64,000 nt of DNA, from contig JAOANR010000015.1 of the NCBI GenBank assembly GCA_030278955.1, forward strand, positions 18,943,073-19,007,072, read 5' to 3'. The position numbers were made by a program, and so were the translations under genes. Source of the DNA: Hygrophila difformis (Eukaryota > Streptophyta > Magnoliopsida > Lamiales > Acanthaceae). This document shows positions 1 through 10,683 of this stretch, piece after piece (within the stretch, counting starts at the first letter, position 1; each line of letters begins with the position of its first letter). The notes under the pieces were generated by a model. That model worked only from the letters and a program-made list of their open reading frames with translations. It was not told the origin of the DNA and ran no database searches.

Positions 1-2328
1 AATAATACTAATATATCGCAGCGGAAATAATAACATGGGCCGACATGGCCAAAACTCGGGTTTTACATGCCCGATATGCGAGTATCTTAAAAACGACAAA
101 TCAATGTTTAAAAGAAATATCCCCCGAATGCACATGCTCATGCATTTTCTCCATACTTTGAAAAAAAAAAGAGAAACAACAATTTTATCAGTATTATAAA
201 GTACTGAGTAAGTCGATCCTAACATAGCAATAAAGGGGTTTAATTTAATAATTAAAAATTTTACTCCTAAGCATGCATACAAGACACTCCATTTATCAAA
301 TTAAAAACAAGAATTTAATTTGTATTCTTAAACATGCATTTAAATTTCATTAATAATAAATTAAGCATGGTATAAAATTTAAGACATAATTTAAATGCAT
401 AATTTAAGACTTAAATAAATAAATACATAAAGAAAAAGGATTAAGTCTTTTAATTTCCCCCGTTACGTCACCACTCAATAATATTTAGTGTAGCCAGTCG
501 TCCGGCGGCTGCAGCGGTTTCGTAAGTTTCTTGTGTAGCCGGTCGTCCGGCGGCCACAGCCGTATCTGCCATACCCAGTAACACTCCGGAGCCTCGGGAA
601 ACCCGTACGGATATTCCCGAGGGTGTAGGCCATGTATCTCATGCCATTTTGGCGTACTTTTTCAATCAAGTATCTTGCGTCCATTATAAGCACGCCGAAA
701 AAGGCTAGAGGGGCACCCTGCAGAGCACTCACCCTCTACCTAAGTATCCGATGTCGTTTCGATTTAGCGTAACGGGATTTTTCAAAAGTATAGATTTATC
801 GTATTTCCAAGTTTCGACCGTTTGTTTCGAAATTTCAAAATCTCATCGATTTAAAATCGTTTGACGTCACAGTTTACGCCTTTTTAATTTAAAAATTCAT
901 TTCAAGTCTGAAAAATCTGAAATTTTTATAGTGTATCAAAAACACCCTAACGAACAACTTTTATGTTTTAACGATATAGAAATAAGGTGAGGAAACATGT
1001 CAAAAATCGAGTTTACTACACAACCAATGCACTGTCAGGATTCAGTTTTGACACTGTTCAGAAAATCGACTTTTTGACATATCAAATGGACTCCAAAAAT
1101 TCTGAAATTGTAAATACACATACAAGACATGATTATCTACAACTTTCTAGATTGCAAAGACTAGATCGGACTCGAAATTATAGAAACATGCTCATCAAGT
1201 TCGGACATATGCACTGTCAGTTTTTCGAAAAAGTTTGAAATCACAGTTTCTGTTCGACGCGATTTGAGGTAGTAAAATTTGATGAAAATCTCTGAAATTT
1301 TTACATACATAGATTAATGTGTTAGGATCAAAAGTCTAGTTTTGAGTTTCTCGGTTTGAACTCTCGAAATAAGGGTTTAAACGGATTTCAGAAAACGTGC
1401 GAGTTGGGGTTTTTAGGTTCGATTTTTACGTTTCGTTATAAAGTCACTAATTCGGACGCCCCTAAGCGACCCGTATTGATACGAAACGAATCAGCTTACA
1501 GTGATAGAGTGTTTGGTCGTCCTAGGGTCGCTTGGCTTGTCCAAAATTGCCACAAACGGATCTACACACACGTTCTCCTTCTCCTTCGGCCACGAACGTG
1601 TTTGCAAGTCAAAGATCCGAAAGTTAGATTGAGGTTTTGAAATTGAAAACAAAGAAGGGACCTAATGTAAACCTTACAAATGATTCAAGGACTGAAATCC
1701 TTGATCTACACCCTTCCTTGGTCGTCGTTGGTTGCCGGAACTCGTCGGAAGGTCGCCGGAAAGTCGTCGGGAAGGTGTTTTGGCTTTGGGAGAGTTTCGG
1801 AGTGAGGAGTAAGTTTGAGAGACTGATTAAGGGGAGGAAATCAGTCAATAATCATCCTATAAGCCTTTCCCCTGACTGGGATTGGCTTTCCTTTGTCGGG
1901 GTCGGAAATTATGGTAATAAAATCGCTGAGATCACTCTTGGGCAGCTGTCTGCTGCTGTCCCGCGGGGTTGGCGCGCTGCCTTCAGGAACACCGTGCGGA
2001 TACCGTGCGGCTAACGCCTGGACTTCGGTCCAAGCGGGTCGTGTGATCCGTCTAGCCTTTCCTCCTCTCTTTCGGACTTTTATCCCTCTATGTTTTCGGG
2101 CTCGATTTCTCGGGTCATTCTCGGGTTATGATTCTCATCCTAAATTTATTCTGACTCAAATTTATTTCATGTTTGAAATCTTAAGTCCGTCGGTTTTGGG
2201 TTCGTCGGCTTCTAAATCATCGTCATTTGACTTCCGTGCATTTCCGACTTTACGGGTTCTCGGAAACAAAACCTCTTTTCTCATCGGATTAAATTCTATT
2301 TTATATCCTAAAAATTACGGGTATTACA
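1..2328 (-). repeat. Partial Ty3/gypsy LTR (element X), cut by the window edge
   Basis: This stretch aligns by eye with the other LTRs in the window. It shares the 'gcagcggaaa' and 'gacatggccaaaactcggg' blocks near the left side, a hairpin-rich cassette around 485-735, the 'acgggattttt' marker at about 770, and the end GGGTATTACA at 2,328. A polypurine tract (seen reversed) follows at once, so the element's sense strand is minus and this is its 3' LTR. The beginning of the LTR lies left of the window. It is closest to the solo LTR at 26,079-28,681, whose cassette matches in reverse complement. Short ORFs inside it have no coding support. Confidence 0.8.
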
Positions 2329-2597
2329 GTCTACCCTCCTTAAGAATCAACTTCATCCTCGAAGTTGCGCTTATCATCTCGCGAGTTCGGGAATTGTTTG
2401 ATTAAGCGATTAAGCGATTGTATTATTGTGTGTTGTTGTTTGTTATTATTTGACTGAACCCAGAATTAAAATTTCCAAGTTGCCTACGTACCATGTGAAG
2501 GGATCAATTCATTACGTAGTTCAAAACAATTTTAATTTGTTTATTAGGAATACAAAAATATTCGGACAAAATATCCGGAAATATTCGGGCCGTTACA
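2329..2597 (-). repeat. Polypurine tract and 3' internal region of element X, ending in a second LTR-like terminus
   Basis: The stretch begins with the reversed polypurine tract (gtctaccctccttaagaat) directly after the LTR end. It then carries the block around 2,450-2,540 containing 'ttgcctacgtacc' and 'gaagggatcaa', also seen at 10,515-10,600 inside element A and near the ends of both element B LTRs. It finishes with 'cgggccgttaca' at 2,597, which looks like another LTR terminus. The true LTR border of this element is therefore uncertain. Confidence 0.55.
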
Positions 2598-3072
2598 ATC
2601 CTATTCTGGATAAGGACGCTGCGGAGCTAGAGAGACTATACAACCATGAATAAGTTGATATTACTCATTAGCAAATGTGAGACTTTGCAGCTCCGGGGCC
2701 GGATGGTTTCCTTGCTTTCTTTTATAAGAGGTATTGGAGCCTTACTAGGGAAGCTTGTTCGATATGCTTATTCAAGTGGCCAGCGCTTTAGTTATTCCGG
2801 ATGAGGTTGCTCACGCATTGATGTGTTTACTTCCAAAAGTTGATGTTCCAAGAAATCATGGTCAGTTTAGACCATTGACATTATGCAATGTCTCTTATAA
2901 GATTATAATGAAAGTGTTGGTGAATCGACTTCGGTCTGTGTTATCTAGCTACATTGGTTCGGCTCAGTCGCGTTCCTACTTGGAAGAGGTACGTGTGACA
3001 ATGGTATTTTACTTCAGGAACGTGTGTCGACAATGGAAAATCGGCTTGCATGTGTAAGGGGGTGGTACGTAA
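2598..3072 (+). pseudogene. LINE (L1-type) reverse transcriptase fragment
   Basis: Plus-strand translation, with frameshifts, gives pieces of a plant non-LTR reverse transcriptase: a PGPDGF block near 2,695, then LLPKVDVPRNHGQFRPLTLCN (about 2,827-2,890), then 'LGRGTCDNGILLQE' near 2,975-3,020. The same blocks occur in the better preserved LINE at 30,649-31,566. At least two frame changes are needed, so it is dead. It stops abruptly where the element B LTR begins at 3,073. It may be the left part of the LINE whose RNase H end is seen at 24,714-25,440, also on the plus strand, but that link is inference. Confidence 0.8.
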
Positions 3073-5770
3073 AAGACACGGCTTCCCGAGCTCACTAAGG
3101 AAATGCAAGGCTTATGGGTACGTAAAAGATTTAAAAACATTTCAATATTGAGTCCGGAAATTAATAATACTTAATTCAAAATACGGAAGTAATAATCATC
3201 CATGCACGAGATAGAGAAAATGTAGCGGAAAAAGTAATCACGGCCAACACGGCCAAACCTCGGGTTCAACAGGCCCGGTAAAACAGTAGTAAAATGCAGT
3301 GAATAAAAATGTTCATAAAAGTTTTCCCCCAAGTGCAAGTGCATGCGTCACTCGACATACTCTGTAAAAGAAAAATAACAACGGGTTTATCAGTATAAAA
3401 ATTATACCGAGTAAGTTAATCCCTAACTAAACAATTTAAGGGGTTACATGCGTTTTAATTAAAATTACACTTTTCATGCATAACGAAATTAATTTAAAAT
3501 TCATAGTTTACTTGCAGCGGAAGAACATGATTAACTTATTCAAGATGAGAATACATAATTAAAGGACTCAATTTAAAATCATAATTTAAAAGCATAATTT
3601 AAGAACGTAATTTAGAAGCATAATTTGAAAACATGGTAAATAAAATTTAAGCATAATTAAACACTCACGCAAGTCTTTTATATTTTATCCCGCAAACTAA
3701 GAAGAGGACACCATACCAGGGAGATCACTAACGAGGCAATCTCAAATCGTAGGACCACTAACGAGGAGTTCCAAATAAATGGGAGACCATTAACGAGGCA
3801 GTCTCAAAGATAGTAGGACCACTAACGAGGCGATCCAAATAACACAGCGCGCGAGATCACTAACGAGGCAATCTCAGATAGTAAGGAGACCCCTAACGAG
3901 GCAGTCTCAAAGATAATGATAGCATGAACATCGGCTCAGCCTAGTGAACGGGATTTTTCGAAAGTTCATATTTCAATGTTACAAAATATTCGATATCGCA
4001 TTTCGTAGTTCGAGTTTTCTCAAGTTCGAAAAATCCGATTCGACACAGTTTACGCCTTTCTTAATTAAAAATTCATCTTTACACCAAAAATTCTGAAATT
4101 TACACAGTAGCTCAAAAACACACATACGAACAACTTTCATGTTTTAAGTTTTTGGAAATAAGGTTTCGAAGTGAGTCAAATTTCCAGTTCTTTGCAAAAG
4201 AAGATTTCTGTCCAAAAGACTGATTCCGACACAGTTACGGGCGACGTCGATTAAAATTTCATTTCAAATCCAATTGGTCCGAAATTTTTATAGGATGTAC
4301 ACAACACCTTAATGAACAACTTTCATGTTTTAAGATTTTGGAAATAATGAATTTTAGATGTTCAAAAGTCGACACCAAAACGCTGGACACGCGCGGATTC
4401 AAAAGTTGTTTTAAAACAGGTTCTGAAATCGTTCATTTTGACATAACAAATGAACTCCAAAATTCATGAAATTTTATATGCATAATCTAGACACAATTAT
4501 CTACAACTTTTGTTTAGAAATGCAAAGTTGAATCGATCTAAAAACGGGTGAAAAATATGCATCAAGTTGAGTCAATAAATCTGTCCAGAATTCAAACGTT
4601 CGGTTTTATCACAGAAACTTTACGGTGCGATTTGGGATAACAAATCTTTATGTCAATGGCTGAAATTTGGACACAAGTTAAATTAGAGTCTTATGAACAA
4701 AATTTATGTTGAAACGTTTTCGGTTTGAATTCCCGAAGGTTGGGTTTTAGGCGAGTTTCTAAAATTGGACGAAAATAGGGTTTTGAAAACCGATTTTAGT
4801 TACGTGTCTAGATCTTAAGTTTTAAACGACAATAAACCACAGAAATTGAAGAGTAAGGTCTTAACTTACTTAGTTAGAGGGTAGGGTCGCTGTAAAGGAT
4901 TTTCGGGCGTCCTAAGGTCGCGAAGAACGGCCAACTTCTCCGATCTCTTCTTGTTCGCCCCCCGACGAGAAATTGTAACGAGAAATAGGGTGTTAGATTT
5001 TGAGTATTTGGGGTCTAAGGACGAACTCAAAACTGTAATACGACTCACCAAAGTCTTAGAAGGCAGATGCCACGCTCCGATCGTCCCGTCTTCGCCGGAA
5101 TCCTCGCCGGAAAGTGAAGTCGAAGGAGTTTTGGCTTAGAGGGGAGAATTTGAGAGGGTGGAACTTTTGTTTTCTGTCCCAATGGGATTGGGGGCGCCCT
5201 AATCCGCACTTAAACCTTTCCCAAAGGCCTTGATCTGCTTGCCCTCGATAGGGGACGGATTTTTGGCTAGAAAATCGCCATAGAAGGAAAGTTTACACCT
5301 CCTGCACCTCTGGCGCGGTGGTGGCGCGCACATAGAGCTTTGTCCGCGCGGAGCACGCGCGACCAGTCCTGGCGGCGGCGCGCGGCGAGCTCGTGGCGGC
5401 CGGACCGGCCGGTTCGGCGGTCCGCGTGGTCCGTCGGGTCTTTTCTTCTTTCCTCTATCGGTTTTCTATCCTCTACGTGTTGGCTCGACTCCTCGGGTCG
5501 CTTCCGGTTCGAAATCTTTACCTTAAACTTGTTACGAGTTCGGGTTTAACGCTCGTAACATTTCCGTGCATAATTAGTCTAGTTATATTAGTTCCAATTC
5601 CTCCTACCGTTTTTGTAATTGATCTTGTGATTTATTTTGTGATTTATTTTGTGATCTATTTTATGACTGAACTTAGAATTTAGATTTCCAAGCTGCCTAC
5701 GTACCCTGTGAAGGGATCAAGTCATGACGTAGTTCAAAACAATTTGAATTTGTTTTTCTCGGGTGTTACA
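3073..5770 (-). repeat. Left (3' in element sense) LTR of element B, 5'-truncated on the plus strand
   Basis: It matches the right LTR at 18,132-20,862 nearly throughout and ends in GGGTGTTACA. The first 57 bases of the full LTR (18,075-18,131) are missing. The GC-rich segment present in the right copy near 20,430-20,475 is also shortened here (about 5,367-5,375), losing a GC palindrome. Divergence between the two copies looks clearly higher than between the element A LTRs, so B is older than A, as the nesting requires. Confidence 0.85.
3721..3908. repeat. Hairpin cassette in the left LTR of element B
   Basis: Six units share the loop CACTAACGAGGCA or a close variant, bounded by short complementary arms. 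The arms differ between units but stay paired: GAGAT with ATCTC, GAGAC with GTCTC, and GGAC with GTCC or GATCC. One unit (around 3,750-3,770) has a damaged right arm. The same cassette lies at 7,886-8,251, 12,943-13,308 and 18,780-18,967. Confidence 0.8.
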
Positions 5771-5788
5771 TCCTCCCCCCTTAAGAAT
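5771..5788 (-). other. Polypurine tract of element B
   Basis: Directly inside the left LTR the plus strand reads tcctccccccttaagaat, so the element strand has a purine run ending at the LTR. This is the expected second-strand primer site and confirms minus-strand orientation. Confidence 0.75.
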
Positions 5789-5792
5789 ACAG

Positions 5793-6146
5793 TTATGTCC
5801 CCATAACTGTGGCCGGTTCCTCTTGTAAGAGGGTAGGGTAACGTTGTTTCATGTCGACTTCCAATTCCCACGTCGTCGTCTCTGTCTCATGGTTAGACCA
5901 AAGGACCTTGACCATCCTCACGGTCTTATTCCTCGTTACTCTCTCCTTCGTGTCAAGTATTCGCACCGGAACTTTCTCGTAACTCAAGTCATCCTCAAAT
6001 TCAATCTCTTCCGGTTGGAGCACATGGGTTGGATCGTGTGCGTACTTTTTTAATTGTGAAACGAATCTACTATCCCTATCCGAGATGATGTCGTGTGGCA
6101 CTCTGTGCCGGCGTTTCACATCTTCGACACACGCCCGGTAAGTCAT
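5793..6146 (-). pseudogene. Integrase core scrap joined to chromodomain-like C-terminus (pol remnant of element B)
   Basis: The 117-residue frame starts with an integrase core piece containing HDIISDRDSRF, which holds the second catalytic aspartate. It then jumps directly into the C-terminal region (YAHDPTHVLQPEEIEFEDD) and a chromodomain-like tail (VPVRILDTKERVTRN, then VKVLWSNHETETTTWELE). The rest of the catalytic core, including the expected glutamate, is deleted at the FVSQ/LKKY junction. Everything upstream (protease, reverse transcriptase, RNase H, integrase zinc finger) is absent. The tail is the type found in plant chromoviruses of the Tekay/Del kind, where it helps target chromatin. 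It cannot be functional as an integrase. Confidence 0.85.
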
Positions 6147-6149
6147 GGG

Positions 6150-7049
6150 AGTGTATTAACCAACTAAATAAGAAAAATGGAATAAACTAAAGAAGAAAAG
6201 AAAAAAAATAAACAAAATTCGGACCTCGCGCGGTGGCCGCGCGGCGAAAGGCATTCCCCGCGCGGAGGCCGCGCGGCTGCGGCAGTCTGAAAAAAAAGAC
6301 TCGCGCGCAGCGCGTCACCCCCATTTTCCCCCAATCCTTCCGAGACAACACCCCCAACTCTCTCTCAATTCGGCGACTTACCTCCCCGTTCGCTTGATTT
6401 CGGCTTCAATTTCACTTACCAAGGTATGAATCTACTAAACCCACTTACTAATTTCGGTTTGTATGCCATGATGTGTTCGATTTTGTGGCATGTCTTAGAT
6501 TATAGGGTTTTGGGAAGAAATTTTGGGATTAATTAGTTTTTATGCTTGATTTGTGCAAGTTGGCAATCATATGTGATAATTGATGTTACTCTTGTTGTCT
6601 TGCTTGTGTTTATGCCACAATGTGTTTATGTTTTTGGCAAATTTTTGTTGGATTTGAATTCTTAGGAAGAATATAAAATTTTTTATTTTTGGTTGGTATT
6701 GGGGGTGTGATTATTAGCTCATTTTTTTGTTGTTTGGTGCCGTACGGAAACGATGAGTTGTTATTTGAGCGATCGTTTCGTTTTGTGGGCAACTTCCATG
6801 TGTTTGTTAGTAACTTAGAATTTGGTTTATTGCGCACATAACGTGTTCGACGAAATGCCACAAAGGGTTTGGAATTAGTTTGAGCATATCCTTTGTCTAG
6901 ATTACCTTCCGATTTGTCTTAGCGAACGATAGGATTTGATGTTCTTATGGAATACTCACGTTGGAAGTCTATATTGATGTCCCTTGCGTATTTCTGTTTG
7001 AGTTTTGTGTGGCATTTAGTCTTATAATTGGTATTGGATAATTTGCAGG
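6150..7049 (+). promoter_or_regulatory. Probable leader exon and 5'-UTR intron of the antisense gene in element B
   Basis: The stretch holds a GC-rich palindromic segment (6,228-6,275, containing 'gcgcggtggccgcgcgg') and a pyrimidine-rich stretch. A good donor lies at 6,423/6,424 (aag|gtatg) and a good acceptor at 7,048/7,049 (tttgcag|g), just before an ATG at 7,050. I infer a roughly 625-bp leader intron. No clear TATA box was found. There is no convincing ORF in between. Confidence 0.45.
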
Positions 7050-7085
7050 ATGTTGCTCTTTTTGTGGGTTGTTTTAGCGTCTCTC

Positions 7086-7213
7086 ATGTGTCCTCCGAGG
7101 GCCAAGAGACGGGCTACTCAGCGTGATGAGGCTGGCCCTAGCACTGCCGCTCCGGTGATGCCTGATTCTGATGAGAGCGAGTCCGAGGAGGACGAGGAGC
7201 AGCGGGGCCCGAG
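7086..7213 (+). pseudogene. First part of antisense 'plant putative transposon protein'-like gene, split by element A
   Basis: The frame begins at ATG 7,086 (an in-frame upstream ATG at 7,050 follows the inferred splice acceptor). It encodes a basic start (MCPPRAKRRATQRDEAGPS) and an acidic Ser/Asp/Glu-rich stretch. It is cut after codon 42 by the left LTR of element A. The frame resumes at 15,294 once element A and one copy of the 5-bp duplication are left out. The next feature describing 15,294-16,455 gives the domain call. It lies antisense to element B. Confidence 0.7.
7209..7213. repeat. Left target-site duplication of element A (CCGAG)
   Basis: CCGAG here is repeated exactly at 15,289-15,293 on the far side of element A. 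A 5-bp duplication is standard for Ty3/gypsy integration. Confidence 0.92.
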
Positions 7214-10200
7214 TGTAACACCCCGGATTTGATAACCCAGGCCGAGGTGTCACCGCCGCACCTCCCTAGCAAGACACGGTTTCTCCGAGCTTGCTAAAGA
7301 GATACAAGGCTATGAGCGTTGGAAAATGTTTTAAAAGCAAGTCCGGAATTACTTAAAAATAACAATGTAATATCATCCATACATGATAAAAATAATAAGT
7401 TGCAGCGGAAATTAAAATACAGGGGCGACATGGCCAAAACTCGGGTTAACAAACCCGTATGCATGTCATGTAAAACAAATAATTAAATGCCCAAAGTAAT
7501 CCCCCGATGCATGATCATGCTCCGTACTCTGTAATGGAAAAATGAACAACGGGTTTTATCAGTATATAAAATACTGAGTAAGTTAATCCCTAACTAACAA
7601 TTTAAGGGGTTACATGTGTTTAATTGAAATTACACTCTTCATGCGTTACGAAATTAATTTAAAATTCATAGTTTACTTGCAGCGGAAAAGCATGATTAAT
7701 TTATTCAAGACGAGAATACATAATTTAAGGACTTAATTTAAAAGCATTATTTAAAACATAATTTCAGACGCGTAATTTGAATACATAATTTAAAAACATA
7801 GTAAATACGATTTAAGCGTAAATAAACACTCACACAAGTCTTTTATATTTCATCCCGTAAACTAAGAAGAGGACACCACACAAGGGAGATCACTAACGAG
7901 GCAATCTCAAAAATCATAATCAGTTAGCCGGTGAACCGGCGGCCGCAGCCATATCAGTATTGACCGCCGTTTTGGCTAGCCATGTGTATCTACCGTCAAT
8001 TTGACAGGCATGTATATCAACTGTCATTTGACAGGCCTTTCAAACGGTTTCACTACCACTCGGGCAGGCCGTGTATTTCCCACTGCCGATTTGGCAGGCC
8101 ATGTGCACAACTGCCGTTTTGGCATATTAAGGAGACCACTAACGAGGCAGTCTCAAAAGATAGTAGGACCACTAACGAGGCAGTCCAAACAATGGGAGAC
8201 CACTAACGAGACAGTCTCAAAAGATAGTAGGACCACTAACGAGGCAGTCCAAATAATTTGTATGAAGATCGGCTCAGCCTAGTGAACGGGATTTTTTGAA
8301 AGTTCGTATTTCAAAGTTATCAAATGATCGATATCGCGTTTTCATAGTTCGAGTTTTCTCAAGTTCGAAAAATCCTATTCGAGGCAGTTCACGCCTTTCT
8401 TAATTTAAAACTCGTTTTTCCTCCAAAAATTCTGAAACTTGGCCAGTAATTCAAAAACACACACACGAACAACTTTTATGTTTTAAGTTTTTGGAAATAA
8501 GGTTCCGAAGTGAGTTGAAATTTGAGTTTATTGCAAAGAATAATTTACGTCTTAAAAACTGTTTTCGTCACAGGTTTGTGTAACGCCGATTAAAAATTCA
8601 TTTCAAAACCAATCGATGTGAAATTTTTACAGTAACTACACAACACATTAAGGAACAACTTTTATGTTTTAAGTTTTTGGAAATAATGAATTCTTGGTAC
8701 TCAAAAATCGTGTGCAACACACTGCATACTCATGGCCCTTAAAACGAATTCAATACAATTCTAAAAACTTGGCCGATTGACATATCAAATGAACACCAAA
8801 ATTCGTGAAATTTTGTAGGCATAATCTAGACACAATTATCTACAACTTTTGTTTAGAAATGCAAAGTTAAATCATTCGAAAAATGGGTGAAAAACATGCA
8901 TCAAGTTGAATGAAGGATTCTGTCACAGATTTAAAACGTTCGGTTTGTTACAGAAAGTTCATGGCGAAAATTGGGATAGCAAAACTTAATGTCAATGGCT
9001 GAAATTTGGACACAAGATAGATAAAGGTGTTAGGAACAACTTTTATGTTGAAAAGTTTTCGGTTTGAATTCCCGAAGGTCGAGTTTTTGGCGAGTCTTTA
9101 AAATTGGGCGAAAATAGGGTTTTTGAAAACCGATTTTTGTTACAAGCCTATATCTCGAGATTTAAACAACAAACAACCACGAAAATTTGTGAGTAAGGTG
9201 TTAACTTACTTAGTTAGAGAATAGGGTCGCTGGATTGGGTTTCCGGACGTCCTAGGGTCACGACAAACGGCCAACTTCTCCGATCGCTTTTTGTTCGTTT
9301 TCCGACGTGAAATCGTAGTAAGGAAAAAGGGTTAGAATCCGAGTTTCTGAGATATATAGACGAACTAAAACTTTGTACAATAGCTTACCAAGAATCTAGA
9401 GGGCAGGGCTTGGTTCCTTTCGCCTTGCCGTCGCCGGAATACTCGCCGGAAAGTCGATTCGGAGGGGTTTTGACTTGGAGATGAAGTTTGGGAGTGTTTA
9501 GGGTTTTGTTTTCTGAAAACTATGGGTTGGGGGCGCCCAAATCTGTTCTTATGCCCTTCCCAATTGTTGTGATCGACTTGCCACCGATTGAGGTCGGATT
9601 TTTGGCAAGAAAATCGCCATGGAAGGAAAGTTTACACCTTCAGCACCTCTGGCGCGCTGGTGACGCGCACCTAAGCTTTTGTCCGCGCGGAGCACGCGTG
9701 GTCTGCCCTGGAGTCGCGACTCCTCCGTCCGCGCGGTGGCCGCGCGGCGGCGCGCGGAGGGCGCGGGCCGGCCGGACCGGCCGGTTCGGCGGTCCGCGTG
9801 GTCCGTCGGGTCTTTTCTTCTTTTCTCGATCGGGTTTCTATCCCCTACGTTTTCGGTTCGACTTTTCGGGTCATTTCTGGGGTTACGATTCCTTTCTAAA
9901 TTTTATTTTGACTCCAATGAATTTCATATTCGAAACCTTGAATCCGTCGAGTTTGAATTCATCGTCTTTCGACTCCCGTGTAGTAATTTATCTGATTAAA
10001 TTACTTCCGACTTCACGGGTTTTTGGAATTAAAATTCTTTTCCTTCTTGAATTTAATTCCAATTCTTTTAACTCGATTCATGGAATTTCTTCGGCTTCCT
10101 TTCCCCCTTTTATTCCATTTTGAGTTTTTGAATCTATCGGCGTTTCATTTCTGAGCAATAATTTATTGTAATAAATTATTTTCTTTTCGGAAATAAATTT

Positions 10201-10231
10201 TTATTTTGCTGTAAAAATCCCGGGTATTACA
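7214..10231 (-). repeat. Left LTR of element A (3' LTR in element sense)
   Basis: 3,018 bp, TG...CA bounded with short inverted ends (TGTAA/TTACA). Contents on the plus strand are an AT-rich stretch, a hairpin cassette at 7,886-8,251, four diverged copies of a roughly 190-bp module at about 8,430-9,060, a GC-rich palindromic spot at about 9,735-9,775, then the U3 end. Short ORFs such as those at 9,488-10,123 are mirrored in the right LTR and have no coding support. Confidence 0.93.
7886..8251. repeat. Hairpin cassette in the left LTR of element A
   Basis: Two kinds of short hairpin are mixed here. The first kind has the CACTAACGAGGCA loop with paired arms GAGAT/ATCTC, GAGAC/GTCTC or GGAC/GTCC. 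The second kind has smaller hairpins between 7,926 and 8,125: GCCGGT/ACCGGC, CTGTCA/TGACAG, TGCC/GGCA and similar. The copy at 12,943-13,308 in the right LTR is essentially the same. Confidence 0.8.
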
Positions 10232-10250
10232 GTCTACCCCCCTTAAGAAT
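10232..10250 (-). other. Polypurine tract of element A
   Basis: The plus strand reads gtctaccccccttaagaat directly inside the LTR, a purine run on the element strand. A second LTR-like end with its own purine tract (tctcgggtgttaca, then tcctctcccccttagg) follows at about 10,386-10,415. Confidence 0.75.
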
Positions 10251-10683
10251 CAACTTCGTCCCCGAAGTTGCGCCCTCACTTTCTTTTGGCTCAATTTAAT
10301 GTTGGGGTATTTCCATCTACCTTCCTTTAAGGATGAACGTCTTCCACGAGAAATTAATTACATTCCTTTGAATGTAAATTAAATTTCTCGGGTGTTACAT
10401 CCTCTCCCCCTTAGGAATCAACTTCGTCCTCGAAGTTGGGCGTTAGCTCCTCGCGAACTCGGTCGTTGTTTGGTTGCGTGATTGTATTATTGCGTTTTAT
10501 TGTTTGTTATTATTTGACTGAACCCAGAATTGAAATTTCCAAGTTGCCTACGTACCCTGTGAAGGGATCAAGTCATTACGTAGTTCAAAACAATTTGAAT
10601 TCATTTATTTTTGATTGGATACAATTCTTAAAGTCGTACTCAAAAATAAATGTAGTTTGTCGATGCTTGAAAACTTCTTACGG

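Noticed and set aside
1637..2405. Open frames of 125 and 170 codons in LTR X
   Set aside because: They are inside an LTR, overlap each other in different frames and match no family.
9488..10123. 211-codon open frame, present again at 14,545-15,180
   Set aside because: It lies wholly inside both LTRs of element A, crosses the GC palindrome, and has no recognisable domain or sense-strand promoter.
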